From the NCBI GenBank assembly GCA_917880885.1, contig OU862919.1:51497058-51561057 (forward strand): a stretch of 64,000 nucleotides of DNA, given 5' to 3'. The notes under the pieces were generated by a model, which made no database searches, was not told the origin of the DNA, and saw only the letters and a program-made list of their open reading frames with translations. The DNA comes from Limnephilus marmoratus (Eukaryota; Arthropoda; Insecta; Trichoptera; Limnephilidae). Below are positions 51,871 through 61,965 of this stretch, piece after piece; within the stretch, counting starts at the first letter, position 1, and each line of letters starts with the position of its first letter. The position numbers and the translations under genes were made by a program.

Positions 51871-52540
51871 AAGAAACGACCCGTTCTCGTGAAAACATCT
51901 TCAGTTTCCTTCGAGTTTCACGCATATGCACCGGTGCATCGGGGATCAATGGTTCTCCTTTAGATTGTACAACAAACTCCGCTTGCCTATATTGCGTCAG
52001 TGAAATAGAGATGGCATTCGGACTGTTAACAACGGATTGCCAATCAGACGGACCGCCCTCCTCTGCGCAGAATCATATAAGTGTATCAAGTATTTTGGGG
52101 CTCCATCCCAGAGGTTTTTTTTTTTACATGAGCTCCACACAGGAGGCCCTGAGGAAAACAATTTCCCTCAGGGCCTATGTCATCTTTGGGGATGCTGTGC
52201 GGAAGGTTTTTTTTAGGAAAGGAAGGAGAGGAGAGTTCTGGGAAGGAAAAGGGTTTGAGGGGTGGGTAGGAATCTGGGGTTCAGTATGTCCTGGTCATCC
52301 GCCTCCAAGACGTAGATAAACCTCACCCCATGAACCCGGGCACCCCTTCCAAATCACCAAACGTAGCTAACCACTTGGGGTGACCTATGGCAGAGGTGTT
52401 GGTTATCCAATAAAGCTTCCCGGGGCGGCGGTACCCGTTCCCGCCTCCCAATTTAAAAATTGTTGTTGATGGTGACTCCCACTCCCAAATTCAATTGATG
52501 GGCTTACTTGTGATTTGTACAGGGTTAGTAACTGGTCACT
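51871..52540 (-). mobile_element. LINE-B 3' region, diverged, split by a SINE-A copy
   Basis: GAAGAAACGACCCGTTCTCG..CATATGCACCGGTGCATCGG..GACGGACCGCCC..GTATTTTGGGGCTCCATCCC precede the SINE. AATTCAATTGATGGGC..GTGATTTGTACAGGGTTAG follow it at 52490-52530, continuing the LINE-B order seen at 56270-56330. A 179-codon plus frame across it is a shadow. Confidence 0.65.
52115..52452 (-). mobile_element. SINE-A, well-preserved minus copy nested in LINE-B
   Basis: Full tail hairpin GGCCCTGAGGAAAACAATTT..CCCTCAGGGCC, outer stem CTCCACACAG, then the 5' end GGGGCGGCGGTACCCGTTCC and CGCCTCCCAA. Its closeness to the 25.6-kb copy and its position inside an older LINE-B show that SINE-A was active later than this LINE-B copy. 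Confidence 0.8.
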
Positions 52541-52562
52541 ATTAAAGAATCTGCTACCCTGT

Positions 52563-52856
52563 TTGTTATTATTTGGAGTAAAAATGTTAAAGAAATTTTG
52601 GTCTCCGGTGACATTTTTGTTTTTTTTTTCAACTAAAACATTAAAAAAATCAACATAGGTATTGGACAGATAGGGGCGGAATAAGGGGTTGGTCGATTAC
52701 CCGGCTGAGTCACCAGTAATAATGACACGTTGAAGATTTTTGTGTTTGGATTTTGAAGAAAAAAATTTAAAAAAACAACATCAAAAAAGTCACCGGAGAC
52801 CAAAATTTCGTTTAAATTCTTTTACCTTCGACCAATTATCTTTACTCCAAACAATT
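52563..52856. mobile_element. Fold-back element with ~90-bp arms
   Basis: The left arm has TTGGAGTAAAAATGTTAAAG and GAAATTTTGGTCTCCGGTGA. The right arm has TCACCGGAGACCAAAATTTC and TTTACTCCAAACAATTTC in mirror order. About 110 bp lie between the arms. No coding content. Confidence 0.7.
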
Positions 52857-53919
52857 TCAGGAATCACTGGTTAAAGTTAGTCAAGCACATCCCTTAAAAC
52901 CATGAATATATTGATATCTGCTTTCTGAAATAATTAATAGTATACATGACTAGGTAAAACGTTATCCTTGTTCGAGACGACTATTGAAGATAAGGCTAAG
53001 AACATAATTCAGAGTGGCAAGTTTTAACAATATTGGTAATTACCCGGCAGCATTACCTTTGAAGGACGCAGATAAGAATAATTATAATTACATTGTTTAT
53101 ACTTACTTTATTCACTGGTAACATGAAACATATAAATTATTCCTACTTCATTAATGACTCTTGATTACTTACTCTGTAAATACGAGACTTTTACTTATGC
53201 ATTAAACGTAATTAGCTAATGTTCCCGGAATTAAAAACAAACATCAAAATACGTTTCAAATTATTATGTCCCTTCAGTTGACCCCTGGCTACTTTGTATT
53301 AAAGTTGAAAGTAACAGAAATAATTAATAGCACTAAGATCATTAAGTCTCCGGTTAATACACTCAAAATAAGGGCATGTTACTATTAAAGTTATTAACTT
53401 AATGACCAAAGTCATTAGCGATTTTAATTTTTGATATACCCCACCTTCAGCTAACTTCTTCCCTCCTGGCAGTGGAGAACAAACAGAAATACTTTTTTAT
53501 CGCTTAAAATGTATAATTAGTTACTACAATTCGTTATTATTTTTATGGCTGGTAATACGCGGCGAGTTGAAGTGGGTGGTCGATATGAGAGTCGTAAAGG
53601 CGGATTTCTATAGAGTTTACGCAGTCTGCTACTCATAGCTGCTGTACAACCTACCCTGAAACAGTAAAAAGAGAATTAATCATTTGGATAGGTAGACTGC
53701 TACCTAATTAACCTGTAGATACTATTAACGTATACTACAATTCTCTGAATGTTTTACGTGTAAGGAGATTATTATTGTATAACAGTTATTTATTTCTATA
53801 TACCACAGTATTTGTACAAAATATATTTTGAACTTTTATTATGCTGGGTGTAAGGTAGGTTTGAAAAGGTGAAATATGGTAGGTTTGAGAAGGGGTAATA
53901 TTGTACGTATTAACTGTAG
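52857..53919. other. No supported gene
   Basis: AT-rich, apparently unique sequence. Confidence 0.5.
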
Positions 53920-54210
53920 TAGGAAACCATTTATTGAATAACCAACATCGCTTGCCACATGTCACCTCAAGTGATTTGCTATGTTTGGTGTGGTGTCTTG
54001 GCAGACGTGTTCATCTGACGAGGTGTGTTCAGGTCTCTGCGCGGCGGATGCGCCTTCTTACGGGCAGGATCGGGGGAGGCCGGTTTAGGGAGACCCTTTG
54101 ACCTCTCCAGCTGGTCTCTCTCGATACATCGTCATGCAATGTAGTGGGAGAGATGGATACGACTTGCGTCACTCTTGACACACTGACTCCTTGATTCCTA
54201 TCCACCCAAA
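53920..54210 (+). mobile_element. SINE-A, 3'-truncated copy
   Basis: GGAAACCATTTATTGAATAA, CACATGTCACCTCAAGTGAT and GAGATGGATACGACTTGCGTCACTC identify it. It stops at TCCTATCCACCC before the CT-rich part and hairpin. Confidence 0.65.
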
Positions 54211-54594
54211 ACGGACAAGCAGCTACACCGTCACACTTTCATGGCAATCAAACATATATTTTATATAGGTGTATAATGTAAGATTTATGTCAGATTTCAC
54301 CATTATAGTATTTTTATGGATTATAAATATGAAGCAATTCGCAACATAATTTTTTCTTCATTTTGTGTGTAATCTCCTAACGGGGGTAGGCATCGTCCTT
54401 AGCTTAGAATAACTGCGTTCGTAACATTATGGCAATCTCTGTGGGCTAGTGGAGACACTAAAATGTAGTGTGGTTGTCAACTGTTTAATGACGACAACTG
54501 GGCCGTAGATGTCGCTGAAGTGCCCTTTTGGACCGAACATTTAATTAATTGAATTTAATTTTAATGAACATATTTAAATTCTATCTAATTTCAA

Positions 54595-54936
54595 TTTGGG
54601 AGTCAGGTATGGGTAGCCCCGGGAACCATTTATTGGATAACCAACACTTCTGCCATAGATCACCCCAAGTGGTTCGCTACGTTTGGTGACTTAGCTGCAT
54701 GACTGGCCGGATCCTCGGAATATCGCCTTGCACCGCAGTGGGAGGGATGGATTCATACGTCCATCACTCCTTCATACCCTTTTCCTTTAACTCTTCATAC
54801 CCTTTTCCTTTCAAGAAATTCCTCTACTTCTTTTCCAAAAAAGACCCTCTACACAGCATCCCCAAAGATGACATAGGCCCTGAGAGGAATTATTTTCCTC
54901 AGGGCCTCCTGTGTAGAGCTAATGTAAAAAAAAAAA
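54595..54936 (+). mobile_element. SINE-A, near full-length copy (second subfamily)
   Basis: TTTGGGAGTCAGGTATGGGT start; CAGTGGGAGGGATGGATTCA middle instead of the GGAGGCGGATGACC middle; tail GGCCCTGAGAGG..CCTCAGGGCCTCCTGTGTAG and A's. A short CATACCCTTTTCCTTT duplication is present at 54773 and 54798. Confidence 0.75.
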
Positions 54937-55779
54937 TCAAATGTGTTTTTGATACATACACAATGTAAAATTCGTCCTGCCATATCATTTTGCAGATAGG
55001 TACCGCAGCCATGAATTGCGGCGTTTTCCATCAACCTTTCCCTACAATATCTGTTATTAATCCCTACCTGTCCAGAGTATTTTGTGGACGCATCCACATT
55101 CCAAAATCTTCTGTGATAAAGTTTGGTTTCGGTAGGTGTCCAGGCTTCCAAACCGCACCGCGCAAAAGAAAAGTAAAAACACAACTGCGTGCTGACTACA
55201 TACCATTCTTATTTTTAAATTTAATTGTTTGCTACCTGCGTTTAATTATGAATATTACGGCGTAATAATAACGATGATTAAAGACTTTCAATACATTTTA
55301 ATTTTCTGTGTTATAGAAAAGTTAGTCAATCGCCGGTATGTAAAAATAACGCGTCGCAGTAAATAATTATTCCAGATTCTAGAATGTTATTTCGCAGAAA
55401 CATTGGTAAATTCCAATTAAATATGTAAATTCTTAATATAACAATTATAATTATAAACGCCGTTTTTCATGCCCCACGGCATATCTCATTCATATTAAGT
55501 ACAATAATTATTAATGGACGACTTAGGTACGTATGTCAGGTTTTTCGATTGATTTTTGTGGGAATTGTCAAGTTTAATTTGCCAACTAATAAAAAATGAT
55601 ACCACAAAGTAGCTTTCAAGATTCTAACTAATTAATCATTTCTTTTTTTCTCCCAAGACAGAAGTAATGGGTTAGACAGAAATAATTAAACACTACGAAA
55701 CTCCACCTTGGCAGATATGCTTCATTCGCATCGATAATACGAGTAGTCTTATAGACTTTTGACATTGGTAATGTTCTTT
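54937..55779. other. No supported gene
   Basis: Overlapping frames of 91 (plus) and 111 codons (minus) at 54849-55265 have no recognised motif; the minus one runs into SINE-A. The rest is AT-rich. Confidence 0.4.
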
Positions 55780-56330
55780 TTTACATTAACTTCACACAGG
55801 AAAGAGGCCCTGAGGAAAATAATTTCCCTCGGGACGCAATCATGTCACCTGAGAAGCTGTGTGGAGGATCTTTTTGAGGAAAGGAAGGAATGAACAATAT
55901 AAACACTGGCTTGAAGAGACCCATGTTGATAGGAAGGAGGAAACGCAGAGGCGGGCAAACCATTCCACAGCCGAGCTTTTGAAAACTAGAACGAGTCGAA
56001 GAAGTGACCTGTTCTCATGTGACAAATTAATGTCAACCGTGTACATGCGTTGGGCGCGCGTTTGGCGTATTTCTCGACTATGCACCGGTGCCGAAGGGAT
56101 CAATGACGATAGTTCCTCGGAAAATCTTCCGTTGAAATACCGGTAGAACAAGGATAGTATTCCCACCCGACGCCTGTGCTCTAAAGTTTGTTAAGTTAGG
56201 AGAATCTATCAAACGGACCGCCCGTTTCTGTACGGAGTCGAGGGTTTTTTTAAAGGTATTTTGGAGCTCCAGACCAGAGATGGCTGCCAAATTCAACCGT
56301 GGGGCGCACCTGCGATTTGTACAGGGTTAG
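55780..56330 (-). pseudogene. LINE-B 3' end, frameshifted
   Basis: Minus strand: LAAISGLELQNTFKKTLDSV and QKRAVRLIDSP in one frame, then GILSLFYRYFNGRFSEELS and HSREIRQTRAQRMYTVDI in another, and MGLFK-type sequence broken by more shifts. It extends further 5' than the other LINE-B copies. The hairpin has lost pairing on one side (CCCTCGGGACG). Confidence 0.75.
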
Positions 56331-56924
56331 CAGTTGTGTGTGTGTGTATACAGAACGCCTAGTTTTTAGGAGGCTAAATAAATGTCAATATAGGTTAGAT
56401 TAATTGGTAGTTCGTTAGCGTCATTATTATTACGACGAGGGTCAGCGAGCGTCATTATTATTCTTCCAGGTTGGGATTTTGCCTCCTCCAGATAAATAAA
56501 TGCTCCACTGGCCTCTCTCCCTCGTTATTCACTTTCAGTCCTCATTCTTTCCATTTTGTTCCAGTTCTCTTCGTGATCTTCCTCGTCTGTACCTCATGGG
56601 TCGCTTCCACTGGGGCACCTTCTTGAACAAGATTTTTAACGGTTTTCTGTCATCTGGCGTTCTGTCAACATGACCAGCCCATCGCAGCTCAAATTATACC
56701 TATATTCTTCGAGTTACTCTCCGGCTGCTTTTCTCTCTTCATACTCCGATAAGTTTCAAAACTCTTATTTCAAGATATTTTTTCTTATTGCACAACTAAC
56801 GTAGTCTTTTGTTATTACTTAGAAGCTTCATAGCTCACGATGGAAGTGATGCATTATAAAAAATAGGAAAAAATGATGCCAGAACTCGCTGTTCGAGAGC
56901 AGGTTTTAAAAAAAAGTAATACCG
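56331..56924. other. No supported gene; short (GT)n
   Basis: A (GT)n run is at 56334-56348. ATTATTATTACGACGAGG..GTCAGCGAGCGTCATTATTA at 56425-56460 shows a short GTTAGCGTCATTATTATT duplication. No gene seen. Confidence 0.4.
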
Positions 56925-57297
56925 CACAAGAGTCCCATCTGCTCCCGTCTGAAGCTAGTGAGACTATTACATCCCCAATTTTGGGTATGTTGTTAGGATG
57001 AAGGTAATGGGAAGGGGAAGGGGAAGGAGATGGGGAAGATGAAGATGGGGAAGTATCTGACTATTCAGATCTGGTCATCAAATCAAAGCCATTTCAAGCA
57101 GGGCTTCAATTCTGAATGGTGGTCTTACACCAGGGCGAAACTGGGAGTATCTTCCACTCTGGAACAACCTGCAAATATACTAAGTTTATATTATTTTTAA
57201 TTTATCATTTGAGAAATAACACAAATTAATCAAGTAAAATTTATTTGTGTACGCCGGGGTTCGATCCCGCGACTTTCGAATTGCGAGGTAGGTATTT
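56925..57297 (-). mobile_element. SINE-C, most complete copy
   Basis: It reads from the right end on the minus strand. CTCGCAATTCGAAAGTCGCG and GGATCGAACCCCGGCG form the partial tRNA-like head. The body is AAATAAATTTTACTTGATTA.., then AGTTTCGCCCTGGTGTAAGA, GAAATGGCTTTGATTTG, a CT-rich segment and ATAGTCTCACTAGCTTCAGA. The 3' end is GACTCTTGTGCGGTATTACT plus T's. It links the tRNA-like head at 51.7 kb and the A-rich tail at 29.3 kb into one element of about 375 bp. Confidence 0.75.
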
Positions 57298-57962
57298 GAT
57301 GTTTTTGGAAACAGAGATAATGTTTTTTTTAGAAACAATATATTTGTTAGGCTGTTGAAATCTGTATATCCTGATTTTATCACCAGCAAACTAATAATGG
57401 TCAAAGATATGTTTTACCCTCAGTTTAAAACGCGAATACCAGTGCAAAAAAACACTCAAACAAGCTTTAAACGCAGAAAAGAGAGATTCATAAAAAAATT
57501 AGAAAAAAAAATTATTCTCACCGAAATCAATGCCATTGTACGGTACAAGCTCATAACAATGCCCATTTCATGGATAAAGTTCAGAAATATTAAAACAAAT
57601 TGAAAAACCAGACTGACTTTGTACGTCCAATTCTAATTATCTTCGAACATTAGAACACAGGCGTAGAGAATATAATATAGAAACGGATTGCGATGTCAGG
57701 TTTATTACCATAATTTTGTAATTAATTTAATAATCCAGTATGAAACTAACTCTTTTTTGTTTGTGGCCAACCATGCCAACAAAATTGAAGAAACTGGATC
57801 GATTAGCCTTAGTTGTAAGCCGTTTCTGTACTCTATCGGGGCTAATGAACAACTTGCCGCTAATTTCCTATTCAAGCCGCCTCATACCGACCCAGTGCTA
57901 CCTAATACCTACTCCGCACTTCTGCGCTCCGGGTAATGTTTCTAATGCGATCATATTATTAT

Positions 57963-58432
57963 TAGGAGAATCTATCAAACGGGCGGTCCGTTTAATAGGT
58001 TCTTAACAAATGGGTTGCAATCTTTAAAGCACAGGCGTCGGGTGGGAATGTTATCTTTGTTCTACCGGTATTTAAATGGAAGATGCTCCGAGGATCTAGC
58101 GTCATTGATCCCTTTAACACCGGTGCATAGTCGGGAAACACGCTAAACGCGTGCCCAACATATATATATGTACATGGTAGATTTGTACCTACATTTGTCA
58201 CACGAGAACGGGACGCTGCGCTCCTTCGACTCGTTCTTGTGTTTATCAGCTCGGTTGAGCAAAGATTTGCCGGCCTTTGTGTTTCCTTCTTTCACAACAT
58301 GGGTCTCTTCAAGATATGAACTTCCTCTACTCAAAAATACCATCCACACGGCATCTCAGATGACATAGGACCTGAGTGAAATTATTTTCCTCAGGGCCTC
58401 CTGTGTGGAGTTAATATAAAAAAAAATAATAA
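57963..58432 (+). mobile_element. LINE-B 3' end, plus strand, decayed
   Basis: GGAGAATCTATCAAACGGGC, TAAAGCACAGGCGTCGGGTG, ACCGGTGCATAGTCGGGAAA and the tail CACGGCATCTCAGATGACAT..GGACCTGAGTG..CTCAGGGCCTCCTGTGTGGA plus A's. Several frameshifts and a small (TA)n insertion at 58161-58168. Confidence 0.75.
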
Positions 58433-58574
58433 AAAATTAAATAATAATCTGGGTGGTAACTTTATTGTCTCCTATGAATAACTTATTTTATGTCATTGTT
58501 TGGATTCGAATAATATCAAGTGAAACAGCTGCAAACTCAGTGTGTTACAAAAGAGTCGAAGGAGACGTGGTGGA

Positions 58575-58690
58575 TGAATGTTAGGAAGTATCTGGATATT
58601 AGAATATGGTCACAAAACACGGCTAAAGCCATTTAGAGCAACGTTTTCATTCTGAATGGTTCTATTGGTTTCACCGGGGCAATAATTTTC
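58575..58690 (-). mobile_element. SINE-C body fragment
   Basis: GGAAGTATCTGGATATTAGA, GGTCACAAAACACGGCTAAA, GCCATTTAGAGCAACG and TTTCACCGGGGCAATAA follow SINE-C order in reverse. Confidence 0.6.
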
Positions 58691-58766
58691 TATCCTTTTA
58701 TAGAAATGAATACGCAATACGCCTTTACGTTTTACGTTTTATTTGCTTCGTCGGGGCTGATAATTT

Positions 58767-59014
58767 CGAGGGTTCCGAAGAACAATGTCGAATCTGATGA
58801 AAATTGAAAAACTGATAAGTTGGCTTATTTTAACTTCCTATTGACGATTTAATAGTCTGTATTTTCGGGATTTTGAATGAAATCAAATGTATATAAATTC
58901 TGTACTTCTTGATCTCAAAACCATTAAAAATGCAGAAACGATAGATACTTTAAACAGCTCTTCTGCAAAATTACAAAATCGCACATCCGATATTATTCTT
59001 CGGGACCGTCGTCG
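58767..59014. mobile_element. MITE, family H copy 2
   Basis: CGAGGGTTCCGAAGAACAAT (left) and ATTATTCTTCGGGACCGTCG (right) are inverted. The interior CTTGATCTCAAAACCATTAA and AACAGCTCTTCTGCAAAATT match copy 1 in reverse. Confidence 0.6.
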
Positions 59015-59631
59015 TCGATTTGTTTATGGCATGCTTAAACATTAATCCACAAATTTCCTACATTTTAAAATTGAGCCCCTGTCCAGAAAAATGTTGTATC
59101 TTTTAAAATTATTAATGTTGAATTAATGAAATAATTCTAATTTATTTGCCTTTCTTGGCCAATTTTCTTTAAAAAATCTTAAGAATTGTTATCCAATATT
59201 TGGATACAACGTTATTCCAGACAATGGTTCAATTATTGTACAAAAACATGGCTTTACAATTATTATTTCAATATAATAAAATGTTATTAAAATGTTCTTG
59301 TTTCACCATGACACCCGTTATTAGCCATGTGTTACGTGTAATGCGTTTCCCTGTGTCAAGGTACACCTACATTATGTGCAATATAAATCATATAAAAGTT
59401 GATCTTATCTCTTTAAACACTTAAAACATAGATTTTTATATGTGTAATATGTCAACATTTATAATTGTAACATGATAATAATAAAAATATTGAACATTTC
59501 ATGTAGGTACGTAAGTTAATCATGGTAATAGGTTTCCGCGATTGCGTAGTAGTTTAGGATAGCTGCACAGAGAGTAAAAAGTGACGAGTGGCTCAAGTTT
59601 TCTGTTTTTGTTTGTAGTTTGCAAAATACAT
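59015..59631. other. No supported gene
   Basis: AT-rich. A 74-codon plus frame (59200-59424) is not recognised. Confidence 0.45.
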
Positions 59632-60132
59632 TTTTGAAGTGAAATTTTCTTTAGCACCGTTGTGATTTGAAACTCGATAAAACGAAAAAGCGACACTAAA
59701 AAGAGACAAACGTCTATAGGATTTAGCCTGCTAGAGAATAAGACACATTTATTTATTTCACGGGTAATTGGTTCCATACGATGAATCCAGGGTCACATGC
59801 AAGTCTCCTTTGGTGTAGTGCTATAAAGCGCCTGACGAACCTTGGCGGCCAGATGTTCAGAGGACCAAGGGCTGCTCATCATTCAAAATAAAAAAAATAA
59901 AACATTACTTTTTTAAAATCAATATTTAATCTTCCAAAATGAACAGGCAAAGAAAACACAAAAGAAAGCGACTCTGAAGAAGAAAACACAAATACTAATA
60001 AGATGAAAAAACGTATAGGAAAAAATGCACTAGAATTAGACGACAAAAATATGAAAAAAATCATCCTTCACATTGATAGAAAAAAGTGCTTCGTAGTCTC
60101 CCCACTCTTGTCAGTTTTCTGAAGGTTTCACT
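59632..60132 (+). mobile_element. Family D repeat, copy 7, split by ~330 bp
   Basis: TTTTTGAAGTGAAATTTTCT to TAGCCTGCTAGAGAATAAGA (59632-59752), then CTTCGTAGTCTCCCC..TCAGTTTTCTGAAGGTTTCAC (60088-60128), which continues the D1 and D8 variant middle. The intervening block, with CGTATGGAACCAATTACCCG read in reverse, is an insertion of unknown kind. Confidence 0.6.
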
Positions 60133-60139
60133 TTTTATT

Positions 60140-60300
60140 TTTATTATCTATTTAATACAAGAAAAGAAAATTTTTATATAAGTTTTATGTAGTCCCACAA
60201 AGCTGTCACACATGACGGCTTGTCTGTGGGTTCTACCAAATAATATATATTTTTTTAATTTTTAATACATGTATAACATAATATACATATATAAAATAGT
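60140..60300 (+). mobile_element. Probable LINE 3' UTR fragment with hairpin
   Basis: CCCACAAAGCTGTC (60194-60207) and GACGGCTTGTCTGTGGG (60214-60230) pair through CCCACA/TGTGGG and AAGCTGTC/GACGGCTT. Hairpins of this kind next to an AT-rich end are also seen in the LINE tails at 34.2 and 50.4 kb. No coding part is present. Confidence 0.35.
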
Positions 60301-60344
60301 ATATCTCAATGTACCTACCTAAATACAATTATTAGGCAGGTACG

Positions 60345-60702
60345 TTGAGATGTTCGAAAAAAATGAAACTTTTGGAATTTTTTATTAATTATTTTTACAC
60401 AAAACGACGAAAAAAGTGAGGTGACGATGACGTTTAAAATACTTACATTTGTCTTATAAAATACGTCTATTTTTTTCATCATTTATTTTAGTCACTAAAA
60501 CATAAGGTGTGCTATTTTTTTCCCTAACAAAATATGTTTGAACTGAATACCTATGTTTACATCGAAATATGAAATTAAATTAGTTCTTTTTTTGTTTTGG
60601 GGTAGATACGTTCAGAAATATTACATTTATTTTTATTTTATTGTAAAATGAAAATATTTTGACCTTCTGAAAAAACATGCTCGAGGCCTGAGAGGGATTA
60701 AA
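60345..60702 (+). mobile_element. Family G element, copy 3 (right part)
   Basis: ACGACGAAAAAAGTGAGGTGACGATGACG in pieces, then CGTTCAGAAATATTACATTT, ATATTTTGACCTTCTGA and GAGGCCTGAGAGGGATTAA at the right end. The left end is missing. Confidence 0.65.
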
Positions 60703-61059
60703 ATAATTCTCTTTTTTACATTAAACGCATAATTAAGATTAATAACGAGCAGACACATATTTGAATGTAAAATTGTAACCCAGCAGTGCCACACACGAAG
60801 AGCAAGATGTGGCTATAAATAATCCCAATTTTGCATTAGTTGGGACGTCTAATTAGCCGGTGCATCGCACGTAAAAATGCACACGAGTCAGACGGATGCG
60901 TTTAACTGTATGCACATAATTAACAATTATATACACTGGAGAAATACTGCACTTACTTCTCGTACTAATTCCGACCACACTGTTTTACTTTCACTATCAT
61001 TTTTTTTTGTTATTTTTAATTAAAATTAAGACAATATTAGAGAAACTCAATCGAAAATC

Positions 61060-61155
61060 TGGAAACAGAGAAATCAGAAAAAGATATTTGCACCTCTGGG
61101 ACTCGAACCCAGGACCTTTCGCTTTCCGGGCAAATGCGCTACTACCGCGCCAAGG
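61060..61155 (-). mobile_element. SINE-T single copy with tRNA-like head
   Basis: Minus strand: GGCGCGGTAGTAGCGCATTT, GCCCGGAAAGCGAAAGGTCC, TGGGTTCGAGTCCCAGAGGT (perfect T arm and B box), then CTTTTTCTGATTTCTCTGTT and GATTTTCGATTGAG as tail. It is the only SINE-T here without an obvious inverted partner, though ATTATCTTCATTTTTC at 61208 could be the end of a deleted one. Opposing 73- and 86-codon frames are shadows. Confidence 0.7.
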
Positions 61156-61292
61156 TATCGATTTAAGATTCGGCCATTTTATCATGCTTCGACTGAGAAC
61201 CATCCACATTATCTTCATTTTTCCTAACGCATATTTTATTGGCTGCTATCTTTCTATCTATACATAAATATAGCACATTATGATTTTGTAAG

Positions 61293-61965
61293 GTTATCAC
61301 GTTTAAAACCCTCAGACCTCGTGCCTGTCGGATGATCAAAATATTTTCGCTTTGCAATAAAATCCAAATAAATGGAACATTTCTGAACGCATCCGAAAAC
61401 TAAAAACAGTTTTTGAAATACGCTTTCAACTAAAATTACTGATAGCGATAAAAAACTCGTAAATATTTTATTATGCAAAAGTATTATAAACGTTATCGAC
61501 GACTCATTTTTTTGTCGTTTCATATAAAAATAATTTTTTTTAAAATGTGTGCAGTTCACACGCGGTAGAAGTGAAACATCCAGAAAACTAAAATAGACAA
61601 GAGTGGAGGGGTTGCGAAGCATCCCACAAAGAGGAGACCGATTATTCTATCTCATTCTCTCACAGGCTAAATCCTATAGGTGTATTTAAGTTTTTGTCTC
61701 TTTTTAGTGTCATTTCATCCAGTTTCAAATCATAACGGTGCTAAAAAAGTTTTCAATTCAAAATTTCAAAATTTTTATCAAATTGCGGTCGGAAACTTGG
61801 GTTTCATAAAGGCGTACATTTTAATTATTTTGGTGTTAACTTTTAGATTTGAATATGAAGCGTGGTGTTTTCTCTTTCTAACACCGTATAGATCATATTT
61901 ATAACCGTGATGGAAAGGGAGACAACAATTACTACGAGTTTCCTTAAATCTTTCGAAATAGTTAA
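61293..61965 (-). mobile_element. Family G element, copy 4, split by a D element
   Basis: Minus strand, from 61965: TTGTCTCCCTTTCCATCACG, AGAAAGAGAAAACACCACGC and TTTCCGACCGCAATTTGA to 61762. Then, beyond the D element, ATGAAACGACAAAAAAATGA, CGATAACGTTTATAATACTT, GTTTTTAGTTTTCGGATGCG and GGTCTGAGGGTTTTAA. Overlapping 114-, 74- and 68-codon frames are repeat-derived. Confidence 0.7.
61541..61761 (-). mobile_element. Family D repeat, copy 8 (nested in G4)
   Basis: GTGTGCAGTTCACACGCGGT at one end and CATCCAGTTTCAAATCATAA..TTTTCAATTCAAAA at the other. It carries the D1-type middle (CCAGAAAACTAAAATAGACA, GAGTGGAGGGG). Confidence 0.75.

Noticed and set aside
51780..52319. 179-codon plus-strand frame, the second longest in the window
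   Set aside because: It runs antisense through SINE-C, LINE-B and SINE-A in succession, so it is a chance frame across nested repeats.
54849..55265. 111-codon minus and 91-codon plus frames
   Set aside because: Partly SINE-A, otherwise without motif; they overlap each other on opposite strands.
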